Below, piece after piece: positions 8,015 to 15,802 of a stretch of 33,957 nucleotides of DNA. How positions within the stretch are numbered: position 1 is the stretch's first letter; the number at the start of each line of letters is the position of its first letter. The position numbers were made by a program, and so were the translations under genes. This stretch comes from Paenibacillus pasadenensis DSM 19293. Its GTDB lineage: Bacteria > Bacillota > Bacilli > Paenibacillales > Paenibacillaceae. Location: positions 1 through 33,957 of the forward strand of contig NZ_KE383848.1 of assembly GCF_000422485.1 (NCBI RefSeq), in the 5' to 3' direction. The notes under the pieces are model-generated. The model searched no databases. It saw only the letters and a program-made list of their open reading frames with translations, and was not told the origin of the DNA.

Positions 8015-8917
8015 TTAAAACCGGTTGTCGACCTTGTCGCGCAGGTTCTGGGCGCGCTCCTTGAGCGTGACGTCGCCGTCGCCGTCGCGGTCCTGATTCA
8101 GCGGCGGACCGTCCCGGCGGACGCCGTTCTCTTCATAATAACGGCTGTCCCGCGTGCGTCCCGGCTCGGCGTAGCCGTCGGCGGCGCGATAGCTGCCGTC
8201 CACCGGATCGCGGTCGCTGCCGATCACCCGGCCGTCGCGGTCGCGGTCCAGATCGGTATCGACGTAGCTGTCGCCGGCCAAGCCGATCGTCGTCGACGCG
8301 TCGGGGCGGCCGGCCCGCACCGGCGTGCCGTCCGGGTAGACTTCGCCTGCCGGCACCGCCCCGGCATCGCCGGGCAGCTCGGTCGCGGCCGCCGACTGGC
8401 CGTAAGGCTGCACGTCGCGCTCATACGAGGGGGCGTTGATGGAGCCGGTGCTCCGCAGGGAGTCATAGACTTCATGGTCGCGCTCGGCGCGCGATTCGAC
8501 CAGCACCAGGATGTTGCCGTCCTGGACATATTCATGGTAAAGGGAAGCCTCGTTCTCCGGAATGCCGAGGCCGATCAGCCCGCCGACCAGCCCGCCGGCT
8601 CCCGCTCCGACGGCCGCGCCGGTAAGCGCGGCCGCAATCGGGCCGGCCGCGACGATCGGGCCGATGCCCGGGATGGCCAAGGCGCCGAGGCCGACGAGCA
8701 AGCCGGTCATTCCGCCCAGCATGCCGCCGCCCGCCGCTCCGGCGGCGACGCCCTCCGGCGCCATCGTACCCGTCTCCTCCTGAATCGTCGAAACATCGCC
8801 CTTGTCGCGGGCCAGGATCGAGATGTCCTCGCTATCTACGCCCCGCTCCTTCAGCAGCTCGATCGCTTCGATCGCTGCCTGCTCCGTGTCGTACACGCCT
8901 ACGATTTTCTTGCTCAT
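8015..8917 (-). CDS. YflT-domain general stress protein with glycine-zipper region
   Basis: 300 residues. The N-terminal ~50 residues (KKIVGVYDTEQAAIEAIELL, then ISILARDKGDV) match the heat-induced stress protein YflT / general stress protein 17M domain. A long Gly/Ala-rich hydrophobic stretch follows (about residues 60-118), resembling a glycine zipper that could insert in or associate with membrane, then HEYVQDGNILVLVE. The C-terminal ~150 residues are charged and rich in Asp, Arg and Gly, low in order (DTDLDRDRDG, NQDRDGDGDV). The ATG at 8917 is chosen because GAGGT at 8926-8930 sits 8 nt away; an upstream TTG is too close to it. Molecular role unknown; stress induction is inferred from the family. 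Confidence 0.82.
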   Translation of the reverse strand: MSKKIVGVYDTEQAAIEAIELLKERGVDSEDISILARDKGDVSTIQEETGTMAPEGVAAGAAGGGMLGGMTGLLVGLGALAIPGIGPIVAAGPIAAALTGAAVGAGAGGLVGGLIGLGIPENEASLYHEYVQDGNILVLVESRAERDHEVYDSLRSTGSINAPSYERDVQPYGQSAAATELPGDAGAVPAGEVYPDGTPVRAGRPDASTTIGLAGDSYVDTDLDRDRDGRVIGSDRDPVDGSYRAADGYAEPGRTRDSRYYEENGVRRDGPPLNQDRDGDGDVTLKERAQNLRDKVDNRF

Positions 8918-8988
8918 ATCCAATGACCTCGCTTTCGTGGAATAGTCGAGCTTGTTTCCGTACCTGCGTTTCCTGTCGTGGAAGTTAT

Positions 8989-9014
8989 ATAACCGGGCAG
9001 CGGATTCGGTAAAC
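8989..9014 (-). promoter_or_regulatory. Candidate sigma-B-type promoter for the YflT-like gene
   Basis: On the minus strand GTTTAC (9014-9009) and GGTTAT (8994-8989) are separated by 14 bp, close to the sigma-B pattern GTTTAA-N12/14-GGGTAT. B. subtilis yflT is a general stress gene. Whether this organism has sigma-B is not shown; a forespore sigma factor could read a similar site. Confidence 0.4.
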
Positions 9015-9068
9015 GGAAGGCCAGCCAGGGACAGCCGTACGCTCGACTAGGTCCAAAGTACGGCAAAA

Positions 9069-9095
9069 TTCGACTTTCATCGACAGCGTTCGATC
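9069..9095 (+). promoter_or_regulatory. Three Spo0A-box-like heptamers at 10-bp period
   Basis: TTCGACT (9069), ATCGACA (9079) and TTCGATC (9089) each resemble the 0A box TTCGACA. They are spaced exactly 10 bp, so they lie on the same helix face. The site could act on the secreted-protein operon (start 9356) or on the divergent stress gene. No mapped transcription start supports either. Confidence 0.4.
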
Positions 9096-9355
9096 CATGT
9101 ATGGTACGAAAGGATACCTGTTCTGGCTCTTTCATCTACTACACTAGGGCCGAAATAGACGCCGCATGGAGGAGGAGTAGCATCCTTCCGCCTGCGCGGC
9201 CGCGGCCGGGGTATTCCATCGGACTGATAAAATTGGGGCGAACTGGAACACCGCAAAGTATCCTCGGGGGGGAGGCCTCGGCGCGCGCCGCTCCTCTATA
9301 CTGAGTACAGACAGCAGGACGAAAGCTCTTGAGACGGAAGGTCGAGGTGAACGGA

Positions 9356-9820
9356 ATGAAACGGAGAGGCTTGGCTGCCGGCACGGCAGCGCTGGCGCTC
9401 GCGGCGGCGATCGGTTCGGGAACAGCCTTTGGCCAAGCGGGCATCAAAGCGGCGGTGCAGGAATGGTATTCGGAAGCTTTCGGCCAGAAAGCGGACGAGC
9501 TGCGCTGGGGGGCGGAGCGCCAAGCCGCCGAGTCGTTCCGGGAAGCCGCCGACCTGCTCGCTCAGCAGGCCGAGCCAACCTACGGGAAGCAGGTCGAAGA
9601 GGCCGCTGAGCGGGCCCGTCAGAGAGCTTTCGACACCTACAGCGAGCATCTGGAGCGCTATCTCCGCGAGCTCGACGAAGCGGATGCCGCGCTTGCCGGT
9701 CCGGAAGGCGGCATCGGGCGGCAATTCAACGAAGCATCGGCGGCGGCGCGAGCCCAAGCGGATGACGAGCTGGAGCGCAGCCTGGACGAGCTTTTGACGG
9801 AGCTGACGCAAGGGGAATAA
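9356..9820 (+). CDS. Secreted Ala/Glu-rich helical protein, member 1 of a local family
   Basis: 154 residues; I do not recognise a named family. A clear signal peptide (MKRRG, then an Ala-rich hydrophobic core) ends near TAFG at residues 23-26. The mature part is charged and rich in Ala, Glu and Arg with heptad-like spacing, suggesting long amphipathic helices. Its mature start (IKAAVQEWYSEAF) aligns with those of the next two genes. ATG 9356 is preceded by GAGGTG at 6-nt spacing. It is the first gene of a four-gene run ending in a signal peptidase. The short C-terminus (ELLTELTQGE) shows no anchor or sorting motif, so the protein is expected outside the membrane. Confidence 0.75.
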   Translation: MKRRGLAAGTAALALAAAIGSGTAFGQAGIKAAVQEWYSEAFGQKADELRWGAERQAAESFREAADLLAQQAEPTYGKQVEEAAERARQRAFDTYSEHLERYLRELDEADAALAGPEGGIGRQFNEASAAARAQADDELERSLDELLTELTQGE

Positions 9821-9900
9821 GCGCTCGAACCGGCGGCAAGCCGGATGCGGGAAGCCTTACATAACTCAACCAAAACCAATTCAAAGGGGATAAATCAATC

Positions 9901-10671
9901 ATGGCTATCAAAATGCTTAAAACGAAAATCGCAGTCGGCGTCGTCGCAACGGGAATCGTAGCCAGCATGGGAACGGCATTCGCAGGCGTGGACATCGCAG
10001 GCCAATTCAACAGCTGGTACAACAAGCAGTTCCGCTCGGCAACGACCGAAGTGGCCGTGAAGGCGCTCATCGAGAACGGCAAGAAGCTGGACGCCTACAA
10101 CACCGAGTACAAGCAGCTGAAAACGGAATCCGTAAACGGCGTCGTGTCGTACCAGAAGCAGCAGTCCGAAGGCTCCATGAAAACCATCAACAGCCAGAAA
10201 AACGACTACATCAACCAAGTCAACGCGGCGGCGGACAGCCTGTCCTCCAAAGCGCCTGCAGACTTCGATAAATTCGTGAGCGACGTGAACGCGACGGTCG
10301 ACACGGCGAAAAACCTCGCCAAGGGCGTAGGCGAGATCGATCTGAAAAGCTCGGTCGAGAGCCAATCCAAAGCAAGCGTAGAGCAAGTCGGCAAAGACGT
10401 CGCTGCCTACCAGAAGTCCTCCACGGACAACCTGACGGCGACGATCAAGGACCGCCAGGACAAGCTCAGCAAGCTCATCGAGGAGCAGGCAGCGGCATCC
10501 GATGCGGAGATCCGCGCCCATATCGAAGCCAAAATCGCCGAGCTGCGCGCCGAGCTGAGCGCTTATGCGAAGCAGCAGGTCGAAGCCGCGCAGGCGAAAG
10601 TAAAAGCCGAAGCCGACACCAGGACGAAAGCCGCGCTTGCAGCGCTGGATGCGGCGGCAGTCATCAAGTAA
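9901..10671 (+). CDS. Secreted helical (coiled-coil-like) protein, member 2 of a local family
   Basis: 256 residues. The signal peptide (MAIKMLKTK plus hydrophobic core) is followed by a good cleavage site after TAFA (residue 28). The mature start is GVDIAGQFNSWYNKQF, sharing the pattern [IL]-x-[GA]-x-hydrophobic-x-x-W with its neighbours. The rest is almost wholly helical in composition, rich in Ala, Lys, Gln, Ser and Asp, with no Cys and no sorting signal. AAAGGGGA lies 10 nt before the ATG. Codon choice differs from nearby genes, with many AAA, AAC and GCA codons and lower GC, as seen in highly expressed genes or those of different origin. Function unknown; an abundant extracellular structural or surface protein is the simplest inference. 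Confidence 0.8.
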   Translation: MAIKMLKTKIAVGVVATGIVASMGTAFAGVDIAGQFNSWYNKQFRSATTEVAVKALIENGKKLDAYNTEYKQLKTESVNGVVSYQKQQSEGSMKTINSQKNDYINQVNAAADSLSSKAPADFDKFVSDVNATVDTAKNLAKGVGEIDLKSSVESQSKASVEQVGKDVAAYQKSSTDNLTATIKDRQDKLSKLIEEQAAASDAEIRAHIEAKIAELRAELSAYAKQQVEAAQAKVKAEADTRTKAALAALDAAAVIK

Positions 10672-10698
10672 ATCGAGCGCAATCGCAAGGAAGGGAGC

Positions 10699-10724
10699 AG
10701 CATGGCGGGGATGCCCGTCATGCT
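10699..10724 (+). terminator. Weak terminator or attenuator hairpin between members 2 and 3
   Basis: AGCATGGCGGG (10699-10709) pairs with CCCGTCATGCT (10714-10724), an 11-bp stem with one G-U. Only a poor pyrimidine tract follows (CTTCGCTTC). It may lower expression of the third secreted protein and the peptidase relative to member 2. Confidence 0.45.
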
Positions 10725-10770
10725 CTTCGCTTCATGGCTTTACGGCTGAAGAGAAGGAGCGGGAACCGAC

Positions 10771-11274
10771 ATGAGGAAGCAGCGGAGCGGCGCGAGGGCC
10801 GCGAACGGATGGTGGCGAAGAATGGCGATCGGAGCGGCGGCGATCGCGTCCGCGATGGCGATTACGGCCGGAGCGGCCTACGCCGACGTGGATCTGAAGG
10901 GCAGGATCATGGCTTGGGCAGGCTTGCAGGCCGATGCCGCCGTCTCCGAGCTCGATCGCGCCATCCAGGACGAGACCGCTCGGCAAGCAGCGGAGCTGCA
11001 GCGCCAGGTCCGCTCGGAGCTGGAGCGCCAAGCGGCTGAGTTCGAGCGATTCTCTGCGGAGCTGCAGACAGCCAAGCGCCAGGAAATCGCCGACTATGCC
11101 GAGTCGCTGCTCTCCTCCCGCAGCTTCGACAGCGAGGAGCAGAAGCGGGAGTACGCTTCCCGTCTTGAGGCGGCAACCGCTGCCGCGCTCGCTTCCTTGT
11201 CCGGCGTAGACATGCCCGCTGCCGCGCCGACGGTGTCCGGCGACGTATACGCTGGAGACGGCGCGACGCCATGA
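10771..11274 (+). CDS. Secreted Ala/Glu-rich helical protein, member 3 of a local family
   Basis: 167 residues. A long basic n-region with WW (residues 14-15) leads into a hydrophobic core and a cleavage site after AAYA (residue 38). The mature start is DVDLKGRIMAWAGLQ, aligned with the other two members through D-[IL]-x-G and the Trp. The body is Gln, Glu, Arg and Ala-rich with clear heptads (AELQRQVRSELERQAAEFER), predicted coiled coil. The C-terminal ~25 residues are Pro/Ala/Gly-rich. AAGGAG precedes the ATG. Its stop overlaps the signal peptidase start as ATGA, so the two are co-translated. Function unknown. Confidence 0.78.
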   Translation: MRKQRSGARAANGWWRRMAIGAAAIASAMAITAGAAYADVDLKGRIMAWAGLQADAAVSELDRAIQDETARQAAELQRQVRSELERQAAEFERFSAELQTAKRQEIADYAESLLSSRSFDSEEQKREYASRLEAATAAALASLSGVDMPAAAPTVSGDVYAGDGATP

Positions 11275-11792
11275 GCGGCCTGAAGAAGGAGCTGTGGGGC
11301 TGGGTCCGCTATATCGCGGGCTTGGCGGCCGCCGTTTTCCTCATCACGAGCATCGCAGGGCTGAACCGCGTCTCCGGGGAGTCGATGCAGCCCTCTCTGG
11401 CCGACCGGGACATCCTGCTCGTGAACAAGCTTTCTCGGTATATCGGCGAGCCTGCTTACGGAAAAGTCGCCGTCATCGCCAGCAGCAGCCTCGGCTATCG
11501 TCTCGTGAAGCGGGTCATCGGCCTACCGGGCGACATTGTCGAGATTCGGGGCGGCATCGTCTATGTCAACGAGGAAGCCCTCCCGGAGCTGTATTCGACG
11601 GGCGATCCGGAAGACATGGCTCCGCAGCCGGTGCGGCCGGAGCATGTCTTCGTGCTCGGGGACAACCGCGAACCCGGCGCGAGCCTGGACAGCCGCAATC
11701 CGAAGCTCGGCCAAGTGCCGGTGAGCGAGATCGAGGGCTATGCCTTGATGAGGCTCCTTCCTTGGGGAGGCATAGCAGGTCCGCTGGACTGA
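11271..11792 (+). CDS. sip: Type I signal peptidase (S26A, Ser/Lys dyad)
   Basis: 173 residues, typical length for a Bacillus Sip peptidase. It has one N-terminal membrane span (about residues 12-31), then box B SGESMQPSL with catalytic Ser38, box D YRLVKRVIGLPGD with Lys80, and box E VLGDNR plus SLDSR (residues 128-142). It cleaves signal peptides on the outer face of the membrane. The Ser/Lys dyad makes it a prokaryotic-type enzyme, not a SipW/ER-type Ser/His one. Overlap with the third secreted-protein gene (ATGA) suggests it processes the three proteins upstream, though a general role is possible. Family assignment is firm, client assignment inferred. Confidence 0.93.
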   Translation: MSGLKKELWGWVRYIAGLAAAVFLITSIAGLNRVSGESMQPSLADRDILLVNKLSRYIGEPAYGKVAVIASSSLGYRLVKRVIGLPGDIVEIRGGIVYVNEEALPELYSTGDPEDMAPQPVRPEHVFVLGDNREPGASLDSRNPKLGQVPVSEIEGYALMRLLPWGGIAGPLD

Positions 11793-11854
11793 CCGGAACG
11801 GATCCTGCGGAGCCGTCCGCGGATGCCTTCGGGGACGTACGATAAGCGGCAACG

Positions 11855-11890
11855 GAAAAAGAGCCGGCGGACCCATGTCCGCCGGCTCTG
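11855..11890 (-). terminator. Intrinsic terminator of the NarL-type regulator
   Basis: A 13-bp perfect stem (11860-11872 with 11877-11889, loop CCAT). Its minus-strand 3' side runs into TTTTT. On the plus strand the tract after the stem is poor, so it may only partly stop the signal peptidase operon. Confidence 0.85.
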
Positions 11891-11911
11891 TGCGTTTGCA
11901 TGCAGGAAGCA

Positions 11912-12538
11912 TCAGCTGCCGATCGCCGACCGGCTCTGATGGTAGTAGAGCGCCGCCTTGGTACGGTCCGGCAGGTCAAGCTTGGAGAGGATCTGGCTGA
12001 CATGCTTCTTGACCGTGTATTCCGTCACGACCAGCCGCGCGGCGATCTCCTTGTTGGACAAGCCCTCGCTCAGCATCTGCAGCACCTCGCTCTCCTTGGG
12101 CGTGAGGCCGGCCGTGATGTCGGCGGGCTGATCCGTCAGCCGCGATTCGAGCAGCTCGACGTCGTAATACTTGCGGCCGCGGGAGATCATGCGGATGGCG
12201 TGGATCAGCTCCTCGGGAAGTGCCTCCTTGAGGACGAGGCCCTCGACCTGGAGCTCGAGCGCGCGCTTCAGCTCCGCTGGCGGCATCGACGAGGTCAGAT
12301 AGACGAACAGGCATGACGATCCGGCTTGCCGGAGCTGTCCGATCACTTCCAGGCCGCTCTGCTGGTTGATGCGGTTGTTCATGATGCAGATGTCCGGGCG
12401 CAGGCTGTGGATCAGCGACTGCGCCTCCTTGCGGTCCGAGGCTTCGCCGACAACCTGAATCGAGTCTACCCCGGACAGGATAGACGTGATGCCGCGCCGG
12501 ACGAGCTGGTAAGGGTCTACGACTATGACTCCGATCAT
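11912..12538 (-). CDS. Orphan NarL/FixJ-type response regulator with atypical receiver
   Basis: 208 residues: receiver domain (1-120) plus LuxR-type HTH (about 146-205: GLTPKESEVLQMLSEGLSNK, then YTVKKHVSQILSKL). The receiver keeps Asp8, Thr82 and Lys104. The phospho-acceptor position reads Asn54 (DICIMNNRI, where active regulators have a D before the hydrophobic-N-M-P motif), and the usual acidic pair is reduced to one Asp. It is therefore likely to work without phosphorylation, or with another signal. No histidine kinase is adjacent. The start at 12538 has AGAGGGGG just upstream and follows a good sigma-A promoter. It is convergent with the secreted-protein/signal peptidase operon. Targets unknown. 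Confidence 0.88.
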   Translation of the reverse strand: MIGVIVVDPYQLVRRGITSILSGVDSIQVVGEASDRKEAQSLIHSLRPDICIMNNRINQQSGLEVIGQLRQAGSSCLFVYLTSSMPPAELKRALELQVEGLVLKEALPEELIHAIRMISRGRKYYDVELLESRLTDQPADITAGLTPKESEVLQMLSEGLSNKEIAARLVVTEYTVKKHVSQILSKLDLPDRTKAALYYHQSRSAIGS

Positions 12539-12598
12539 CTGAATCCCCCTCTCTATCGGAACGGTCATGCCGCTATGGGATTTCAATTGGCATGAGCT

Positions 12599-12627
12599 AT
12601 TATACAGTTACTTCATTATCCGATCAA
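12599..12627 (-). promoter_or_regulatory. Sigma-A promoter of the NarL-type regulator
   Basis: On the minus strand TTGATC (12627-12622) and a perfect TATAAT (12604-12599) are separated by 17 bp. The predicted start near 12592 gives a ~54-nt leader. A perfect palindrome GGAATATTCC (12639-12648) sits just upstream of the -35 and may be an operator. Confidence 0.72.
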
Positions 12628-12672
12628 TCCGAAATATGGGAATATTCCGTTGACGCCATACGCCGCATCGCC

Positions 12673-12712
12673 AAAAAAGCGAGCCTCTCCAGCCGGAGAG
12701 GCTCGCTTTTTG
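12673..12712. terminator. Bidirectional-looking intrinsic terminator
   Basis: A perfect 17-bp stem (12674-12690 with 12695-12711) carries A-runs on one flank and T-runs on the other. It lies just past the stop of the flavin monooxygenase gene and serves the minus strand. Confidence 0.9.
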
Positions 12713-12740
12713 GGTGGAAGCAGGAACGGAAGCCGGCCGC

Positions 12741-13760
12741 TCAGCCCAGCTCCCGGAACGCTTCGGCCGTCAGGCGGCAAGAATGCAGCCGCGCCGCGTG
12801 ATCGAAGATCTGGCTGGCGACGATGAACTCGTCCGCCCTGGTCTCTTCCTGGATCTCCGGCAGGCGCCGCTTGACGGTCTCCTTGCTGCCGGCGATGGAA
12901 TAGCGCAGCGTGCTGGTCAGGATCGCCTGCTCCTGCGGCGAGAGCAGGCCGTCCATCGAGTCGACCGGGGGCTGCAGCTTGCCGGTGCGGCCGCGGACAA
13001 TGTTCAGGAACTGCTGCTGCTGGGAGGTCGCGAGCCACGCGGCGATCTCGTCCGTGTCGGCGGCGATGACGTTCACGGCGACCATCGCATAGGGCCGCTC
13101 CAGATGGCGCGACGGCTTGAAGCTGCTGCGGTAGAGCGCCAGGGCCGGCAGCAGGTAGTCGGGCGCGAAATGGCTGGCGAAGGCGAACGGCAGGCCGAGC
13201 TCGCCGGCGAGCTGGGCGCTGAAGCCGCTGGAGCCGAGCAGCCAGATCGGAATGTCGAGCCCTTCTCCCGGAACGGCGCGCACGCCCGGGGCGGCCGTGC
13301 CGAGCGTCGGGTCGAAATAGCCGCGCAGCTCGCTCAGCAGCTCGGGGAAGTCCTGCCCGCCGGCAGTCAAGCCGCGGCGCAGGGCGCGGGCGGCCGGCTG
13401 ATCGGAGCCGGGCGCGCGGCCGAGGCCGAGATCGATGCGGCCCGGATAGAGCGATTCGAGCGTGCCGAACTGCTCGGCGATCGCCAGAGGAGCATGGTTC
13501 GGCAGCATGACGCCGCCGGAGCCGACGCGGATGCGCTTCGTGCCGCCGGCGACATGGCCGATGATGAGCGCGGTGGCGGAGCTGGAGACGCCGGGCATGT
13601 TGTGATGCTCGGCGAGCCAGTAGCGCGTATAGCCGAGCTCGTCCGCGAGCTGAGCGAGCTCGAGCGTGCGGCGGAACGACTCGGCTGCGTCCGAGCCTTC
13701 GGTGACGGGCGCGAGGTCCAGCAGAGAATAGGGAATCGGCGTATGGTCAGAGGGGGTCAT
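12741..13760 (-). CDS. Luciferase-like (LLM class) flavin-dependent oxidoreductase
   Basis: 339 residues, a single bacterial luciferase-type TIM barrel of the YhbW/YwcH subgroup. Family marks: N-terminal [56 protein letters not shown] and [16 protein letters not shown]. Members use reduced FMN and O2, but the substrate is unknown. The start at 13760 has AAGGAGG just upstream. It is monocistronic, ended by the hairpin at 12673, and divergent from the chemoreceptor across an AT-rich 199-bp gap. Confidence 0.9.
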   Translation of the reverse strand: MTPSDHTPIPYSLLDLAPVTEGSDAAESFRRTLELAQLADELGYTRYWLAEHHNMPGVSSSATALIIGHVAGGTKRIRVGSGGVMLPNHAPLAIAEQFGTLESLYPGRIDLGLGRAPGSDQPAARALRRGLTAGGQDFPELLSELRGYFDPTLGTAAPGVRAVPGEGLDIPIWLLGSSGFSAQLAGELGLPFAFASHFAPDYLLPALALYRSSFKPSRHLERPYAMVAVNVIAADTDEIAAWLATSQQQQFLNIVRGRTGKLQPPVDSMDGLLSPQEQAILTSTLRYSIAGSKETVKRRLPEIQEETRADEFIVASQIFDHAARLHSCRLTAEAFRELG

Positions 13761-13959
13761 GATCGTTCCTCCTTGAACGTAATGGACATTCTTGTATCTA
13801 TAATACTAAATAAACGGATGAATGCCTAATCGCCGGTCAAGAACTGGGTCCATAGACTCATTTATTCCCCGATCCAATCCGATTATATAGATGATAAGAC
13901 CTATTTTCGTCTAATGTATTCGTATCGTTACATCCGTAATCAAAGCGAGGGATGGCAGA

Positions 13960-15720
13960 ATGTTGAAGCTTCGTACCGTATTGTCTCTCGGGTTCGCCGG
14001 CGTGCTGCTCCTGACGATGGTCGTCGGAGGCGCCGGCTGGTTCCAGGTTGGCTCTGTCAAAGGGACTTACCAGCAATTGATGGAGGAGCGAGTCGGGAAT
14101 ATCGTCCTTATTCAAAATCTGCGCTATCTCGCGGCAAGCGAGGACAAGAACATCCGCGGCTACCTGTTGACGGGCCAAGAGAAGAACTACACGGCCTACA
14201 ATCAGGATCGGAAAGCTTTTGCGGCCGGGATGGAGCGGCTGCAGGCAGACATGCGGGAGGAGAAGGCGGCGGGTCTCGTCACGGAGCTGCACCGTCTGGA
14301 AGGCGAATATGGGAAGGTCGTCGCCGAGCTGACGAAGCTGCGGCAGCGCGGCGACACCGAGGGCTACACCGCCCTGCTGGTGGAGAAGAGCATTCCCTTG
14401 TCGGCGCAGCTGTCGGACAAGGCCGCCGAGCTGGAGGCGTTCCAGCAGTCGCTGCTGGACGAGTCGATCGCCGCGTCGCAGGAGCAGGTGGAGCGGACGA
14501 GGCTGGTGCTGGCGATCGTCGCCGCCGCCGCGCTGCTCGTCGGCGCTGCCGCCGCGGCCTGGCTGACGCGCCTCATCGTCCGGCCGGTGCGGGCGACGGC
14601 GCGGCTCGCGGGCGACATCGCCTCGGGGAACCTCGGCGGCGAGGACATGGAACGGCCGAGGATCGCGGAGCTGGGCGCGATGGCGGAGTCGGTCAACGCG
14701 ATGAAGGCCAAGCTGTCCCGTCTCATCGAAACGATCGGCGACAATGCGGACGAGCTCGGAGGGGCGGCGCGGCTGCTGGCGAGGAGCTCGTCATCGGCCG
14801 AAAAGGATTCGGAGCGGATGGTGGAGACGATGCGTCTCATCTCCGAGTCGGCCGAAGGCCAGCGGCAGCGCATGGGCGAGAATCGGACGGCGCTGGAGGA
14901 AAGCTCGGTGAGCTTGAACGGCGTCGCGGAATCGGCGTCGCTGACGGCGGAGTCGTCGGAGCGGGCGATGCAGGCGGCCGAGGAGGGCAAGGCGCGCATG
15001 GCCGAGGCGCGGCGCCGGATGGACTCGGTCGGAGCGGCGATCGAGCAGGCCGGCGCGGTAGCCGAGCGCCTCGTGCGGCAAGCGAAGGAGATCGGCCAGG
15101 TGACGGATGTGATCACGGCCGTGGCCGAGCAGACGAAGCTGCTGTCGTTCAACGCTTCGATCGAAGCGGCGCGCGCGGGCGAGCATGGCCGAGGCTTCGC
15201 GGTCGTCGCCCAGGAGGTGAAGAAGCTGTCCGACGAAACGGCGGCGTCCTCGGTGCGGATCGCGGCGGCGGTGCGCGGCATGGCGCAGCAGGCCGATGAG
15301 GCGGCGGAGGCGATGGTGCGCGGGCTGGAGGAGACGAAGGCGGGCTTCCGCGAGCTGGAGCGGACCGGAGCGGCGTTCGATGACGTCAACGAGTCGATCG
15401 CGGTCGTCGCCGAGCAGGCGCAGGAGGTGTCGGCGTCGACGGAAGAGCTGTCGGCCTCGATGGAGGAGCTGCTCGCCTCGAGCGACGATCTGCTCGGCCT
15501 TGCGACGTCGATCGCGAAGCATACGGTTCACGCCGAGGAGCTGTGCGCGGCCCAGCGGGGCGTCATGCAGGAAGTATCCGCTTCGACGGAGCAGCTGCGG
15601 GACATGTCCGACGCGCTGCGCCAGGAGCTGAGCGGCTTCCGCAGAGCGGAGAACGCCGGATCGCCGCCAGGCCGGCGCGACGGAGCTGCGGCGGGCGGCT
15701 CCTCGCCGGACGCCGCCTAG
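13960..15720 (+). CDS. Methyl-accepting chemotaxis protein
   Basis: 586 residues. TM1 is about residues 8-28. The extracellular sensor (29-180) is all helical and resembles a CHASE3 or four-helix-bundle domain. TM2 is 181-203, HAMP 204-257. A long cytoplasmic coiled coil follows, with the conserved hairpin tip around 388-430 ([20 protein letters not shown], then [19 protein letters not shown]) that contacts CheA and CheW. The C-terminal tail is Gly/Ala/Ser-rich and lacks a CheR-binding pentapeptide. GCGAGGGA precedes the ATG. Ligand not predictable. No chemotaxis partners lie in the window. Confidence 0.93.
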   Translation: MLKLRTVLSLGFAGVLLLTMVVGGAGWFQVGSVKGTYQQLMEERVGNIVLIQNLRYLAASEDKNIRGYLLTGQEKNYTAYNQDRKAFAAGMERLQADMREEKAAGLVTELHRLEGEYGKVVAELTKLRQRGDTEGYTALLVEKSIPLSAQLSDKAAELEAFQQSLLDESIAASQEQVERTRLVLAIVAAAALLVGAAAAAWLTRLIVRPVRATARLAGDIASGNLGGEDMERPRIAELGAMAESVNAMKAKLSRLIETIGDNADELGGAARLLARSSSSAEKDSERMVETMRLISESAEGQRQRMGENRTALEESSVSLNGVAESASLTAESSERAMQAAEEGKARMAEARRRMDSVGAAIEQAGAVAERLVRQAKEIGQVTDVITAVAEQTKLLSFNASIEAARAGEHGRGFAVVAQEVKKLSDETAASSVRIAAAVRGMAQQADEAAEAMVRGLEETKAGFRELERTGAAFDDVNESIAVVAEQAQEVSASTEELSASMEELLASSDDLLGLATSIAKHTVHAEELCAAQRGVMQEVSASTEQLRDMSDALRQELSGFRRAENAGSPPGRRDGAAAGGSSPDAA

Positions 15721-15802
15721 AAGCTCGCGCTCTTGATTGGGGACCGTCCCCTCCGGTTAAGGAGGGAGGACATCAACCCATCTGGAGGAGGACGTTTTTT
15801 CC

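Larger units (their letters stand above)
8918..9355. other. Divergent intergenic region, 438 bp
   Basis: It separates the YflT-like gene from the secreted-protein operon. It holds a sigma-B-like promoter for the former and three Spo0A-box-like heptamers, listed separately. I see no convincing gene here. Short frames such as 9101-9304 have no recognisable protein. Confidence 0.6.

Noticed and set aside
9101-9304. 67-codon frame in the divergent intergenic region
   Set aside because: No ribosome site and no protein-like pattern.
11271-11792. Signal peptidase as a SipW homologue
   Set aside because: Catalytic residues are Ser38 and Lys80 in RLVKRVIGLPGD, the prokaryotic type; SipW uses Ser/His.
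12592-12801. Small plus-strand frame upstream of the NarL regulator
   Set aside because: It reads through a perfect terminator hairpin and the end of the monooxygenase gene; no ribosome site.
15739-15751. GGGGACCGTCCCC palindrome as a catalase operator
   Set aside because: Short GC palindromes are expected in this DNA and it does not match a PerR box; kept only as a note in the catalase entry.
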